A model generated the notes under the pieces. That model saw only the letters and a program-made list of their open reading frames with translations. It was not told the origin of the DNA and did no database searches. This document shows positions 15,829 through 24,366 of a stretch of DNA of 36,580 bases, one piece after another. Position 1 is the first letter of the stretch. Every line of letters begins with the position of its first letter. Origin of the DNA: G963674665 sp964609625 (GTDB lineage Bacteria > Desulfobacterota > Desulfovibrionia > Desulfovibrionales > Desulfovibrionaceae); assembly GCA_964609625.1 (NCBI GenBank), contig CAZSRS010000039.1, positions 1 through 36,580 of the forward strand. Reading direction: 5' to 3'. A program made the translations under genes and the position numbers.

Positions 15829-18297
15829 TCAAAAAAGTTGCTTGAGAAGGTACTCTTCCTGATGGGTGGCGGGCTCAGAGCCGTCCCTTTCCGGCTGTTG
15901 AAAAGTGCCCTGGTAGTAGCCGTCGAGCATATAACCCTGTCCGTATTCGTTGCTGTAGCCTTCCATGAACATTGGCTCACCGAGGCTGCTGGCGATGAAG
16001 GGGAGATAGTAATCACTGCCGCTGTCCTCTTCCGCCATGAATCCGGAGGCGGCCACGTGCTGGAAAATAATGCCGTCGGGACGGGTGAAGTCCTGTTCGT
16101 GGTATGAGTTTTCCACTCCCTGCCTGTATTGTATCCAGATGGGCAGGGCTGCTCGGGATCCGGTCTCCTTGCTGCCCATGGGTGCGATCTGGTCGAAGCC
16201 CACGTAGACCCCCGTGAGCAGATACGGGGAGAAGCCGATGAACCAGGCGTCCCGCTCCTCGTTGGTGGTACCGGTCTTTCCGGCCAGGGGGCGGTTGATC
16301 ACCCTGGCGCTGGCTGCCGTGCCCCTGCGGACGACTTCCTTGAGCATGCTGGCCATGACGTAGGCGTTCTGGGGGGAGATCGCCTGGTGTGCCTTGGGTT
16401 CGGAAGTGAAGATATCCTGATTCCGCTGGTTTTTGATGGAGAGCACCAGCCTGGGTTCGATGTAGGAGCCGTCGCGGGCAAAGGCGGTGTAAGCCTGGCA
16501 GAGATTGATGGGGGTGACGGCCACGGAGCCCAGTGCCACGGGCAGATAGGGGCCGAAGTCGCCCTTGAGCCCCATGGCCCTGGCCCGGTCCAACAGGCGC
16601 TGGATACCCATCATGTCGGCCACGCGGATGGTGACCAGGTTGCGCGACTTGGCCAAGGCCGTGCACAGCATGGTGGGGCCGTAGAACGAGCCCGAGTAGT
16701 TCTTGGGCTCCCAGATTTTTTTGGTTATCGGGTCCACCTGAACAAAGGGTTCGTCCAGGACCACCGAGGCGGGTGTGAAACCGGCGTCCAGAGCCGCGGA
16801 GTAAACGATGGGCTTGAAGGCTGAGCCTGGCTGGCGCACGGCCTGTGTTGCCCTGTTGAATTGACTCAGCTTGAAGTCGTACCCACCCACCAAGGCCACC
16901 ACATCGCCCTGGGGCGGCTCGATAGAGACAAGTGCCCCTTGCACTCTCGGTCTTTGGCGGAGGGAAAGGTCCAGGGACTTGTCTTGTTCGGGTTCCTTGT
17001 CCAAGGCTGCCCAGATCACGTCTCCGGGCGCGAGCACCTTGCGGGCGTCCTTGATGCTGGCCACCTGTTCTGTGGCGAGGTTGGGATTCGGCGTGCGGCA
17101 CCAGTGCATGCTCTTGACGTCGATGAAACCGGTGCGGTTGCCGATACGGACCGAGGCACCGCCGCTCTCCACCTTGGTGACCAGGACCTTGATCCAGTCT
17201 CCTACCGTGGCGTCCGGCGGCAAGGTGTTGGTGTTCAGGAAGGCGTCGAAGGCGCCTGGTTCGAGATGTCTGACCGGACCGTCCCAGCCTCTGCGCCGTG
17301 AAGAGGCCTCGAGCCCGTCGCGCAGGGCCTGTTCAGCGATCCTTTGGTGTTCGGTGTCCATGGCCGTGAAGACTTCGAGGCCGGCTTCATAGACCGCGTC
17401 CTCGCCGCTACGCCCCCATGTCTTGAAGGGGTCCGGAGCCACGGTGGTGCCCATGTTCTCCACGAGCCAGCGTCTGACTTCCTCTAGATAGTAGGCGCCG
17501 AGCCCCCAGGAAGGGTCGGGCATGCTTTTGTAGACCAGTTCATACTCCAGAGCCTGGTCGTGTTCTTCCTGGGTGATCCAGTGGAGTTCGAGCATGCGCC
17601 CCAGCACGTAGAGTTGTCGTGCCTTGGCGGCCTTGGGATAGCGGTAGGGGTTGTAGCGTGTGGGAGCCTTGGGGAGTCCGGCGAGCAGGGCGGCTTCCGC
17701 CAGATTCAGATCCATGGCGTGCTTGGCGAAATAGGTACGGGCCGCGGCTTCCACGCCGTAGGCGTTGGCACCGAAGAAAATTTCGTTGAGGTAGATGGTC
17801 AGGATGTCGTTCTTGCTCATCTGGTGTTCGAGACGATAGGAGAGAATAGCTTCCTTTATCTTGCGGGCGAAGCTCTTTTCCGAGGTCAGCAGGATTCGCT
17901 TGACCACCTGCTGCGTGATGGTGCTTGCGCCCTGGACGATGTCGCCGGCAGTGATGTTCTTGCCCATGGCGCGGAAAATGGCGGTGAGGTCGATGCCTTC
18001 GTGTTCGTAGAACGCACTGTCCTCTGCGGCGAGAAAGGCCTTGACCAAGTGAGGGGTCATGGATTCGATGCCGATGAGAAACCGTTTTTCACGGAAGAGG
18101 TGGCCGATGACTTGGCCGTCGCGCGAGTGCACGGTGGTCACCAGGGCGGGTTTGTATTCCCAGATTTTGGAAAATTCCTTGCTTTCGCCCGCGGCGCGTT
18201 GGTGCAGCCAGAGCGAACTGCTGCCCATGGCCTGGGACGCGCAGACGCCAAGGCCGAGCAGCAGCAGGAGTATCGAGGAGAGAAGGCGGTGTTTCAT
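15829..18297 (-). CDS. mrcA: Class A penicillin-binding protein (PBP1A type)
   Basis: An 822-aa bifunctional murein synthase anchored by an N-terminal hydrophobic segment (about 5-24). The glycosyltransferase GT51 domain shows EDSAFYEHEG with the catalytic Glu near residue 92 and GASTITQQ near 123-130. The transpeptidase domain has the three active-site motifs in order: S-A-F-K (about 492-495), S-R-N (about 551-553) and K-T-G-T (about 674-677). The insertion between the two domains (about 310-440) fits the OB-like region of PBP1A. The start is ATG 18297, 11 bases after the stop of the AsmA-like gene; a TTG at 18312 is possible. A ribosome site is weak, so translation may be coupled to the gene before. 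The C-terminal tail is long and acidic. Confidence 0.95.
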   Translation of the reverse strand: MKHRLLSSILLLLLGLGVCASQAMGSSSLWLHQRAAGESKEFSKIWEYKPALVTTVHSRDGQVIGHLFREKRFLIGIESMTPHLVKAFLAAEDSAFYEHEGIDLTAIFRAMGKNITAGDIVQGASTITQQVVKRILLTSEKSFARKIKEAILSYRLEHQMSKNDILTIYLNEIFFGANAYGVEAAARTYFAKHAMDLNLAEAALLAGLPKAPTRYNPYRYPKAAKARQLYVLGRMLELHWITQEEHDQALEYELVYKSMPDPSWGLGAYYLEEVRRWLVENMGTTVAPDPFKTWGRSGEDAVYEAGLEVFTAMDTEHQRIAEQALRDGLEASSRRRGWDGPVRHLEPGAFDAFLNTNTLPPDATVGDWIKVLVTKVESGGASVRIGNRTGFIDVKSMHWCRTPNPNLATEQVASIKDARKVLAPGDVIWAALDKEPEQDKSLDLSLRQRPRVQGALVSIEPPQGDVVALVGGYDFKLSQFNRATQAVRQPGSAFKPIVYSAALDAGFTPASVVLDEPFVQVDPITKKIWEPKNYSGSFYGPTMLCTALAKSRNLVTIRVADMMGIQRLLDRARAMGLKGDFGPYLPVALGSVAVTPINLCQAYTAFARDGSYIEPRLVLSIKNQRNQDIFTSEPKAHQAISPQNAYVMASMLKEVVRRGTAASARVINRPLAGKTGTTNEERDAWFIGFSPYLLTGVYVGFDQIAPMGSKETGSRAALPIWIQYRQGVENSYHEQDFTRPDGIIFQHVAASGFMAEEDSGSDYYLPFIASSLGEPMFMEGYSNEYGQGYMLDGYYQGTFQQPERDGSEPATHQEEYLLKQLF

Positions 18298-18308
18298 GGC
18301 GTTCGTCT

Positions 18309-19166
18309 TCAACTGGCGGAGTTCACGGTGATGCTGAACAGCTTGACTATGTCCGTGATCTTTTTTGATATCAGGATCTGCCCCATGGGTGTTGGCTGCC
18401 CCAGTTGCACATCGACGGTGATGCCCACGGGCGTTTCGATGAATTTGATGATCTCTCGCATGGTGGAAGCGGCGCTGATCTGCTGCCGGCCTTCGGCGCG
18501 TTCGATATCCTCGCGCAGTCCAGCCACCAGGAAGTCGATGATTTCCCGTTCATCCACTGCCGTGATCTGGATCAAGGTACGCAGCAGGGAGCGGTCTTCG
18601 TACGAGAAAAACAACCGCTCCACCACGAGATCATCCAGTTCCAGCGCACGCAGCCTGGCCAAGTCGAAGTTGCTGCACTCCAGGCTGGCGTGGATCAGGC
18701 CGAGACCCGCGATATCCAGACGCAGATTCTGGAGTTGAAAGGTACGTTTGTCCGGGGCGTAGGCATACTGCACATCCACGTCCGCGAGCAGTTCTTCGTA
18801 GCCAAGCTCCTGGATTTCTTTGTACTCGGATCCGAAATTTTCCTGGTTCACGAGCAAGCGCGCGGCCTTCAGGGAGACCTTGGCATGCAGGGGCGGCTTG
18901 TGCTTCACGTCCATGTCGTGGACAACGATGCTCTCGATGTGCACTGTCTGCCCCGTGGGCATGGCCACATCCACATCGTTCACGACCAGGTTCATGTTCA
19001 GGACGCTGACCTCGACATCGCGGAAGTTGATGTCGGCACGTTCCTTGACTCGGGCGGTGGCACTGCGCAGCTTGGCATCGATGAAATGCGCGGCGAACAC
19101 CTTCAGGCCCAAGACGCTGCCGGCCATGAGCAACAGAACACAACCAAGGAGAATCAGTTTCTTCAT
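18309..19166 (-). CDS. Exported AsmA-like protein of unknown function
   Basis: A 285-aa protein I cannot name with certainty. It opens with a signal anchor (about 4-22, rich in Leu and Gly), then DAKLRSATARVKERA. Next come repeated short beta strands such as DVEVSVLNMNLVVNDVDV, HIESIVVHDMDVKHKPPL and LQNLRLDIAGLGLIHASLEC. This resembles the start of AsmA-like proteins, which span the periplasm. The C-terminal 80 residues look helical, then a last strand pair. It is the first gene of the minus-strand unit with PBP1 and gspA; the PBP1 start lies 11 bases after its stop. No strong ribosome site is seen before the ATG at 19166. A cell-envelope role is inferred from context only. Confidence 0.75.
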   Translation of the reverse strand: MKKLILLGCVLLLMAGSVLGLKVFAAHFIDAKLRSATARVKERADINFRDVEVSVLNMNLVVNDVDVAMPTGQTVHIESIVVHDMDVKHKPPLHAKVSLKAARLLVNQENFGSEYKEIQELGYEELLADVDVQYAYAPDKRTFQLQNLRLDIAGLGLIHASLECSNFDLARLRALELDDLVVERLFFSYEDRSLLRTLIQITAVDEREIIDFLVAGLREDIERAEGRQQISAASTMREIIKFIETPVGITVDVQLGQPTPMGQILISKKITDIVKLFSITVNSAS

Positions 19167-19536
19167 AGCGATGTCATCATGTGAAAAGCCGTTCCGGGCT
19201 TGAGACAGCGAGCCTTTCCGGCATGCAGGAGTCCTTTGGCGGTGACGTCAGTCAAGAGCTGGTCACACAGAAGCGGTTCACGGGAGAGTGTCGCATGGAG
19301 TACGAGCCGGATCGCGGGGTCGACACGGCCCGGTGGGCCGAGTTTCGGTGTCGGACCGGACTCCGCTGGTTGACTCGTGTATTTTGCCTCTCTTGCCCCG
19401 GAGCTGTCAATGGCGGCTTGTCGGTTCGCATGAATTCGAACCGAATGCAAGTATTTCTTGCCATTGCCTATAGTTTTGACTTTTTCTAGAAAAAAGGTCA
19501 TACTGCGTACCATCAATACATTCCACAGGGAGTCTC
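19167..19536. other. Divergent intergenic region
   Basis: About 370 bases between the AsmA-like gene and the transglycosylase gene, transcribed away from each other. The right end carries the palindromic promoter described at 19476-19504. The left part shows no clear promoter, repeat or gene to my eye, although a promoter for the minus-strand unit must lie here or farther left. Confidence 0.55.
19476..19504 (+). promoter_or_regulatory. Promoter of the mltB-like gene with a 14-bp palindrome in its spacer
   Basis: TTGACT (19476-19481) and CATACT (19499-19504) are 17 bases apart and match five and four consensus bases. The palindrome TTTTTCTAGAAAAA occupies 19481-19494, from the last -35 base into the spacer. 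The start codon lies 32 bases after the -10 box. The identical 14-mer occurs in the same kind of position at 13766-13779. Confidence 0.55.
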
Positions 19537-21456
19537 ATGGTGAGTGACCATCCGCACCGCTCCATACTCCTCGTCCTCGTTGTGCTCGGCCTGCTTTCGG
19601 CGCCTGGGTGGGCCTCGGCCGGCCAGTGGGAACCGCTTGTGGACCGCCTGGTCCAGGACGGCTTATCCCGCCAGGACATGCAAAAACTCTTTGCCAGGTC
19701 TGAACTCAAGTACCTGGAAAAACCCTTGCGGGAAAAACTGCGGACCCTCTATCGCCGGGACTTCGGCAGCCGCAGGATCAAGCGCATTCAGACCGCCTTG
19801 CAGGGCAAGGGCTTTGCCGTGGGCAAGCCGGACGGCCACTTCGGCCCCATGACCGCGGCGGCCATCAAGCAGTACCAAACCCGCATGGGCCTCGAGCCCG
19901 ATGGCTTTCCTTCTCTGGAACTGGAAAACATGCTCGGGGCGCAGGAAGCAGGCGTCTCGGTCGGCTGGAGCTCCAAGTTGTACGATTCCGCCACGCACCC
20001 GCAGTGGCTGGCCGAGGCCAGGGCCTTCGGCATCGAGCACAGACCACATTTTATGCGCATGTACAAGGAGTTCGGCGTACCTCCGGAGATCGTGGGCGGC
20101 ATCATCACCATAGAGACCCGCCAAGGCACATTCCTGGGGGGTGGGCCGGCCATGGCGCCCCTGGCCAGTATGGCGTTGGGACGGGATTTCGAGTTGGTCA
20201 GACCCATGTTCAAGGGCATGGACCTGGGAGAGGTGGAGACGGAATGGCTCAAGAAAACAGCCGAGGTCCGCTCCGACTGGGCCTACAACGAACTCAAGGC
20301 ACTGCTGCAGCATGCCCGGGATTTGGAGCGCGACCCCCTGGGCATCATCGGCTCTCCGTACGGCGCCATCGGCATCGCCCAGTTCATGCCCAGCAACATC
20401 CCCAAGCACGGAGTGGACGGAGACGGAGACGGTCGTGTGGACCTCTTCACCCCGGTCGACGCGATCCACAGCGTGGGGCGTTACATCCGTGACTATGGCT
20501 GGAGCGCGGACACCAAGAGCATCGAGGACAAGCGCACGGTGATCTTCGGCTACAACCACAGCCAAAGTTATGTGAACTCCATTCTGGCGGTGGCCGGACA
20601 CCTGGAAAAGGCCTTTGCTTCCTCCGGGTCGAAACATCCGCAGCATGCCGTGCGGGTTCGCACAGCCAGGGAATTGCTGGAGGCCATCGCCCCCGGCGCG
20701 TACATCGTTCTAGAAAGCGGTGTCTACGACCTGACGCGGGCGCAGGATGTACGCTCGCAATCGATCCGTTGGCTCCAGGGGGGAGCGGTGGTTTTCAACA
20801 CCCCCGGCCTTTCCTTGGAGGCCGAGGAACGTGCCCTGATCCTGGGCCTTTCGACTGCCGCGCCGGCCTTGCACTTCATCCGCTGCCCGGACCTGCGGCT
20901 CATGAATCTGGCCTTCGGGCCACCGGAATTGGCCATGGGGCTGTCCACGGAATCCGCTCCGTTGTTGATGCTGGAGGAGTGCTCGAACGCCCGGCTGGAA
21001 TTCTGCCTCTTCCAGGGCGACGCTGGACAAGACGCCCTGGCGGCTGTTCCCGGCTTCCAGGCGAGGAAGTGCACGGGGCTGGAACTGCGGCACACTCTGG
21101 TGCAAGGCTGTGGCGGGAAAGGTGTCGCAGCCTTGGGTTTGGAGCACTGCCCTGGTGCTGTCCTGCGCAACGTGGTCTTTCGGGACAATCCGGCCATGCC
21201 CCTCCTCGCGGCACAAGGCAGCCCCGATACCCAACTGGCGGATTGCCTGTTGCAGGGCAACGGAGTGGCTGTGAGGCAGATCACGACAACCCCCTTGGGT
21301 TCGGAGCACGGAGAATCCCCCAGACCCGAGGCGGACGCGCGGGTCATGTTCGCCCTGGGAGACAATGGCGGTATGCTGACACTGACGAATTGTCTGCTCA
21401 GGCGCAACGATAACGAGTCGCTGTCCGATGCGCTGCATCTGCTCAGGCAACAGTGA
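19537..21456 (+). CDS. mltB: MltB-family lytic transglycosylase with peptidoglycan-binding insert and beta-helix C-terminus
   Basis: A 639-aa exported murein lyase. A signal peptide (about 8-28, ending WASA-GQ) is followed by the MltB-type N-terminal helix (LVDRLVQDGLSRQDMQKLF). A peptidoglycan-binding domain is inserted at about 77-128 (IQTALQGKGF through KQYQTRMGL). The SLT2 catalytic domain then resumes, with the catalytic Glu at about residue 193 in IITIETRQGTFLG. GAIGIAQFMPSN and the Asp-rich DGDGDGRVDLF follow. From about 370 to the end the protein changes to short repeats rich in Leu and Cys with LRLMNLAF, LEFCLFQG, LRHTLVQG and LADCLLQGN, which look like coils of a right-handed beta-helix. 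Such a tail is not part of ordinary MltB and may bind a glycan. Starts at ATG 19537 with AGGGAG upstream. Confidence 0.9.
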   Translation: MVSDHPHRSILLVLVVLGLLSAPGWASAGQWEPLVDRLVQDGLSRQDMQKLFARSELKYLEKPLREKLRTLYRRDFGSRRIKRIQTALQGKGFAVGKPDGHFGPMTAAAIKQYQTRMGLEPDGFPSLELENMLGAQEAGVSVGWSSKLYDSATHPQWLAEARAFGIEHRPHFMRMYKEFGVPPEIVGGIITIETRQGTFLGGGPAMAPLASMALGRDFELVRPMFKGMDLGEVETEWLKKTAEVRSDWAYNELKALLQHARDLERDPLGIIGSPYGAIGIAQFMPSNIPKHGVDGDGDGRVDLFTPVDAIHSVGRYIRDYGWSADTKSIEDKRTVIFGYNHSQSYVNSILAVAGHLEKAFASSGSKHPQHAVRVRTARELLEAIAPGAYIVLESGVYDLTRAQDVRSQSIRWLQGGAVVFNTPGLSLEAEERALILGLSTAAPALHFIRCPDLRLMNLAFGPPELAMGLSTESAPLLMLEECSNARLEFCLFQGDAGQDALAAVPGFQARKCTGLELRHTLVQGCGGKGVAALGLEHCPGAVLRNVVFRDNPAMPLLAAQGSPDTQLADCLLQGNGVAVRQITTTPLGSEHGESPRPEADARVMFALGDNGGMLTLTNCLLRRNDNESLSDALHLLRQQ

Positions 21457-21910
21457 ATCCTTTCCCCATGTCGCGCGCTTCATCCGTTCGGCAACCGCGA
21501 GGACAAGGATTGACCACGGGGTTCTGCTTCACGATGTGATATGTATTATCAAGAATAAGCCAGTTTTTTTCTTGTGGCACTACGGATACACAGCTCTTCA
21601 TGACAGGCATGTGGCACGAGCTGGCACATTGCGGCATGCCGCTGAATTACTATGATTCTCTTCATCATGTCGGGTGTTCCTTCCACGATCTTTCTGTTAC
21701 GGGCTTGGTAGAGTGGCATGGTGCCACGTCCTGCGGGACTGTTGATGTCGGTATGCAGTCCCCGGGTGCTCGCTCCCCTGAAATTTTCTTGCATTTAGTG
21801 TAATTACAATCTATTCTGTCGCGTGTCGACATGAACGTCATTAGGTCGACGGACCCTGGACGTGGGGGGCAGCCGATATCAGCTTCAGGGAGAATGCAAA
21901 GGGGAATCGT
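21457..21910. other. Intergenic region before the chemoreceptor gene
   Basis: About 450 bases without a convincing gene. It holds two short palindromes: GCGGCATGCCGC (21631-21642) and GTGGCA-TGG-TGCCAC (21713-21727). There are also two nearby TGGCAC copies (21612 and 21622). GCCGATAT at 21872 resembles a flagellar-sigma -10 box but lacks a matching -35. I cannot assign a promoter with confidence. Confidence 0.5.
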
Positions 21911-24187
21911 ATGAAACTCGGAATCTTGTCCAAGCTGATCATTCTCGGAGTACTACTCACGTTGGTGCCGACCCTGCTTATCTGGGGAGTGAATATCTAT
22001 GAGGCCGACAAATCCTTGACCTTTGCGGCCAAGGAGACCCGCATCCTCGCATACAAAGGGTTGGAGCACACCGTGGAAGGCATTGTCGCCATGCTCCAGT
22101 CGCAGCAGGAACTGTTGGAGCAGGTAGTCGAGGCGGATCTGAACGTGGCCATCGAGCTGGTCAAACGCAGCGGTGGTTTCAGTCTGGGCGAGGGACAGTG
22201 GCAGTGGAGCGCCGTGAACCAATTCACGCAGGAAGCGGTCAATGTGAACCTCCCTCAGATGTATATCGGCGAAACCTCCATCCCGAAAATCACTGATTTC
22301 AACACGCCCAGCGAGCTTGTCGACGACGTGGGCAGGCTCGTGGGCGGCACATGCACCATCTTTCAGCGGATCAACGATGCCGGCGACATGCTGCGTGTGG
22401 CCACCAACGTCAAGAAACTAGATGGCAATCGAGCCACCGGCACGTTCATCCCCGCCATCAACCCCGACGGCAAACCCAATCCCGTGATCGGCGCGGTGAT
22501 GGGGGGCAAGCGCTTCGTGGGCCGGGCGTTCGTGGTCAACGCCTGGTACGTCACGGCGTATGAGCCGATATATCAGGGCAACAAGATCATCGGCGTGCTT
22601 TACTACGGTGTGCGCGAGGACAGTGCCAGCAGTCTGCGCCGGCAGATCAAGGATCTTGTTGTTGCGGAATCAGGATCGGTTTTCGTCATCGACTCCAAGG
22701 GCAAGTTGATCATCTCCAAGGACGGTTCGGGTGAGGGCGAGAGTGTTCTGGAGAACAAGGACGCGGCAGGCGAGCTTTACATTCAGAAGATCATCGAGAC
22801 TGCAAAGGGATTGGTCATCGGGCAGACCGCTGACGTGCGTTACCCCCTGCCCAAGGGGAGGGGAGGGGAGCCGGCAATGCAACTGGCCATGATCTCCTCC
22901 TTCAAGACATGGGACTGGATCATCGTGGCCCAGGCACCCGAGAATGAACTGTTCACCCTGGTCTCCAGCCTCGCGACGATCAACAGCAATAACCAGCGCA
23001 GTTCCATCTATATTCTGGTGGGATGCCTGCTGCTCATCGCGGGCATCTGGTACTTTACCGCGGGGCGGTTCGTGCGCCCCATCAAACAGGCCACTTCGTT
23101 GGCGCAGGCTCTAGCCGCCGGCGATCTCGAGGCCAAAATCGCCATCGCCGCCAAGGATGAAATCGGCCAGCTGGTCACAGCCTTGAACACCATGGCAGCG
23201 AATCTCAGGCAGACCATCAGCGAGGTGGAGGAAAAATCCAGGGAAGCCGAGAAGGAAGCCGACGCCTGCCGCCTGGCCAGCAAAGAGGCCGAGGAAGCGC
23301 TACAAAAGGCCGAGTATGCCAAACGCGAGGGCATGATCCAGGCTTCTGAGCGCATCCAGAGCGTATCCGAAAGCCTCAGCGCCGCGTCCCTGCAATTCGC
23401 CGACCGCGTGGATCAGGCCAACAAAGGCTCCATGGTCCAGTCCCAGCGCGCGGAGGAAACAGCCACGGCCATGGAGGAGATGAACAACGCCGTCACCGAG
23501 GTGGCCAGCAACGCCTCCTCCGCCGCCAACTCCTCGGACGAGGCCAGAAGCAAGGCCCAGCACGGCGCATCCGTGGTCAGCCAGGTGGTGAACGCCATCA
23601 CCCAGGTACGCAACAAGGCCCAGGAACTCAAGACCAACATGAATGACCTGGACCACCAGACCGAGGCCATCGGCCAAGTCATGAACGTGATCACCGACAT
23701 TGCCGATCAGACCAATCTCCTGGCGCTCAACGCCGCCATCGAGGCTGCCCGCGCGGGAGAGGCCGGTCGGGGATTCGCCGTGGTGGCCGACGAGGTGCGC
23801 AAGCTCGCCGAAAAGACCATGGCCGCCACAAAGGAAGTTGGCAACACCATATCCGGCATCCAGAACGGTACCCGCGCCAACGTCCAGAACGTGGAGCAGG
23901 CCGTGGAACTCGTGGAGCAGGCCACCAAGCTCGCCAACCAGTCCGGCGAGTCCCTGCGCGAGATCGTCTCCCTGGTGGAGAGCGTCTCGGACCAGGTCCG
24001 CTCCATCGCCACGGCCAGCGAAGAGCAGTCCGCCACTTCCGAGGAGATCAACCGCTCCTTTGACGAGATCCACCGAATCTCCAAGGACACGGCCTCGATC
24101 ATGAGCGAGGCGGCGGAGGCGGTGGACCGCTTGTCGGAACTCACGGAGGCCCTGGGACGACTGGTCACCGAAATGCGCCAGGCCTAG
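21911..24187 (+). CDS. Methyl-accepting chemotaxis protein with Cache sensor
   Basis: A 758-aa transmembrane chemoreceptor that signals through CheW/CheA. A first membrane helix (about 7-27) is followed by a periplasmic sensor of about 330 residues of the Cache_3-Cache_2 kind: QRINDAGDMLRVATNVKKLD, then GRAFVVNAWYVTAYEPIY and IGVLYYGVREDS, a pattern common in these sensors. The second membrane helix is at about 362-384, then HAMP (RPIKQATSLAQALAAGDLEA). The cytoplasmic domain carries the strictly conserved tip DQTNLLALNAAIEAARAGE and FAVVADEVRKLAEKT. Alanine- and Glu-rich stretches around it hold likely methylation sites. AAGGGGA lies just before the ATG at 21911. The ligand is unknown. No other chemotaxis gene lies nearby. 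Confidence 0.95.
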   Translation: MKLGILSKLIILGVLLTLVPTLLIWGVNIYEADKSLTFAAKETRILAYKGLEHTVEGIVAMLQSQQELLEQVVEADLNVAIELVKRSGGFSLGEGQWQWSAVNQFTQEAVNVNLPQMYIGETSIPKITDFNTPSELVDDVGRLVGGTCTIFQRINDAGDMLRVATNVKKLDGNRATGTFIPAINPDGKPNPVIGAVMGGKRFVGRAFVVNAWYVTAYEPIYQGNKIIGVLYYGVREDSASSLRRQIKDLVVAESGSVFVIDSKGKLIISKDGSGEGESVLENKDAAGELYIQKIIETAKGLVIGQTADVRYPLPKGRGGEPAMQLAMISSFKTWDWIIVAQAPENELFTLVSSLATINSNNQRSSIYILVGCLLLIAGIWYFTAGRFVRPIKQATSLAQALAAGDLEAKIAIAAKDEIGQLVTALNTMAANLRQTISEVEEKSREAEKEADACRLASKEAEEALQKAEYAKREGMIQASERIQSVSESLSAASLQFADRVDQANKGSMVQSQRAEETATAMEEMNNAVTEVASNASSAANSSDEARSKAQHGASVVSQVVNAITQVRNKAQELKTNMNDLDHQTEAIGQVMNVITDIADQTNLLALNAAIEAARAGEAGRGFAVVADEVRKLAEKTMAATKEVGNTISGIQNGTRANVQNVEQAVELVEQATKLANQSGESLREIVSLVESVSDQVRSIATASEEQSATSEEINRSFDEIHRISKDTASIMSEAAEAVDRLSELTEALGRLVTEMRQA

Positions 24188-24282
24188 AGCCTGTTATCCT
24201 CGGAAAAGGGTAGAATGTTCGCGTGCACAGGACGCGCGCCCCTGAAATGAAGGACGTATTTCAGGGGTAGTATGCTCTAGCT
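24184..24282. repeat. Nested inverted repeats at the end of the chemoreceptor gene
   Basis: A perfect 10-bp stem, CCCCTGAAAT (24241-24250) with ATTTCAGGGG (24260-24269), has a 9-base loop. Outer arms CTAGAGC (24184-24190, overlapping the stop codon) and GCTCTAG (24276-24282) could close a larger structure. The inner hairpin is a likely transcription end, although only TAGTATGCT follows it. Confidence 0.5.
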
Positions 24283-24366
24283 GGCTGTGCCGGACCAACG
24301 ACGACATGCGAGGGAAGGGCGTCTTCATGGGCGACTCTTCCCCGACGTTTATTCCTGCCCGAGGCT

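Noticed and set aside
21611..21642. Possible sigma-54 promoter (TGGCAC copies)
   Set aside because: The GG and GC doublets are one base off the required spacing in both readings.
21872..21879. GCCGATAT as a flagellar-sigma -10 box before the chemoreceptor gene
   Set aside because: No TAAA-like -35 element lies at the right distance upstream.
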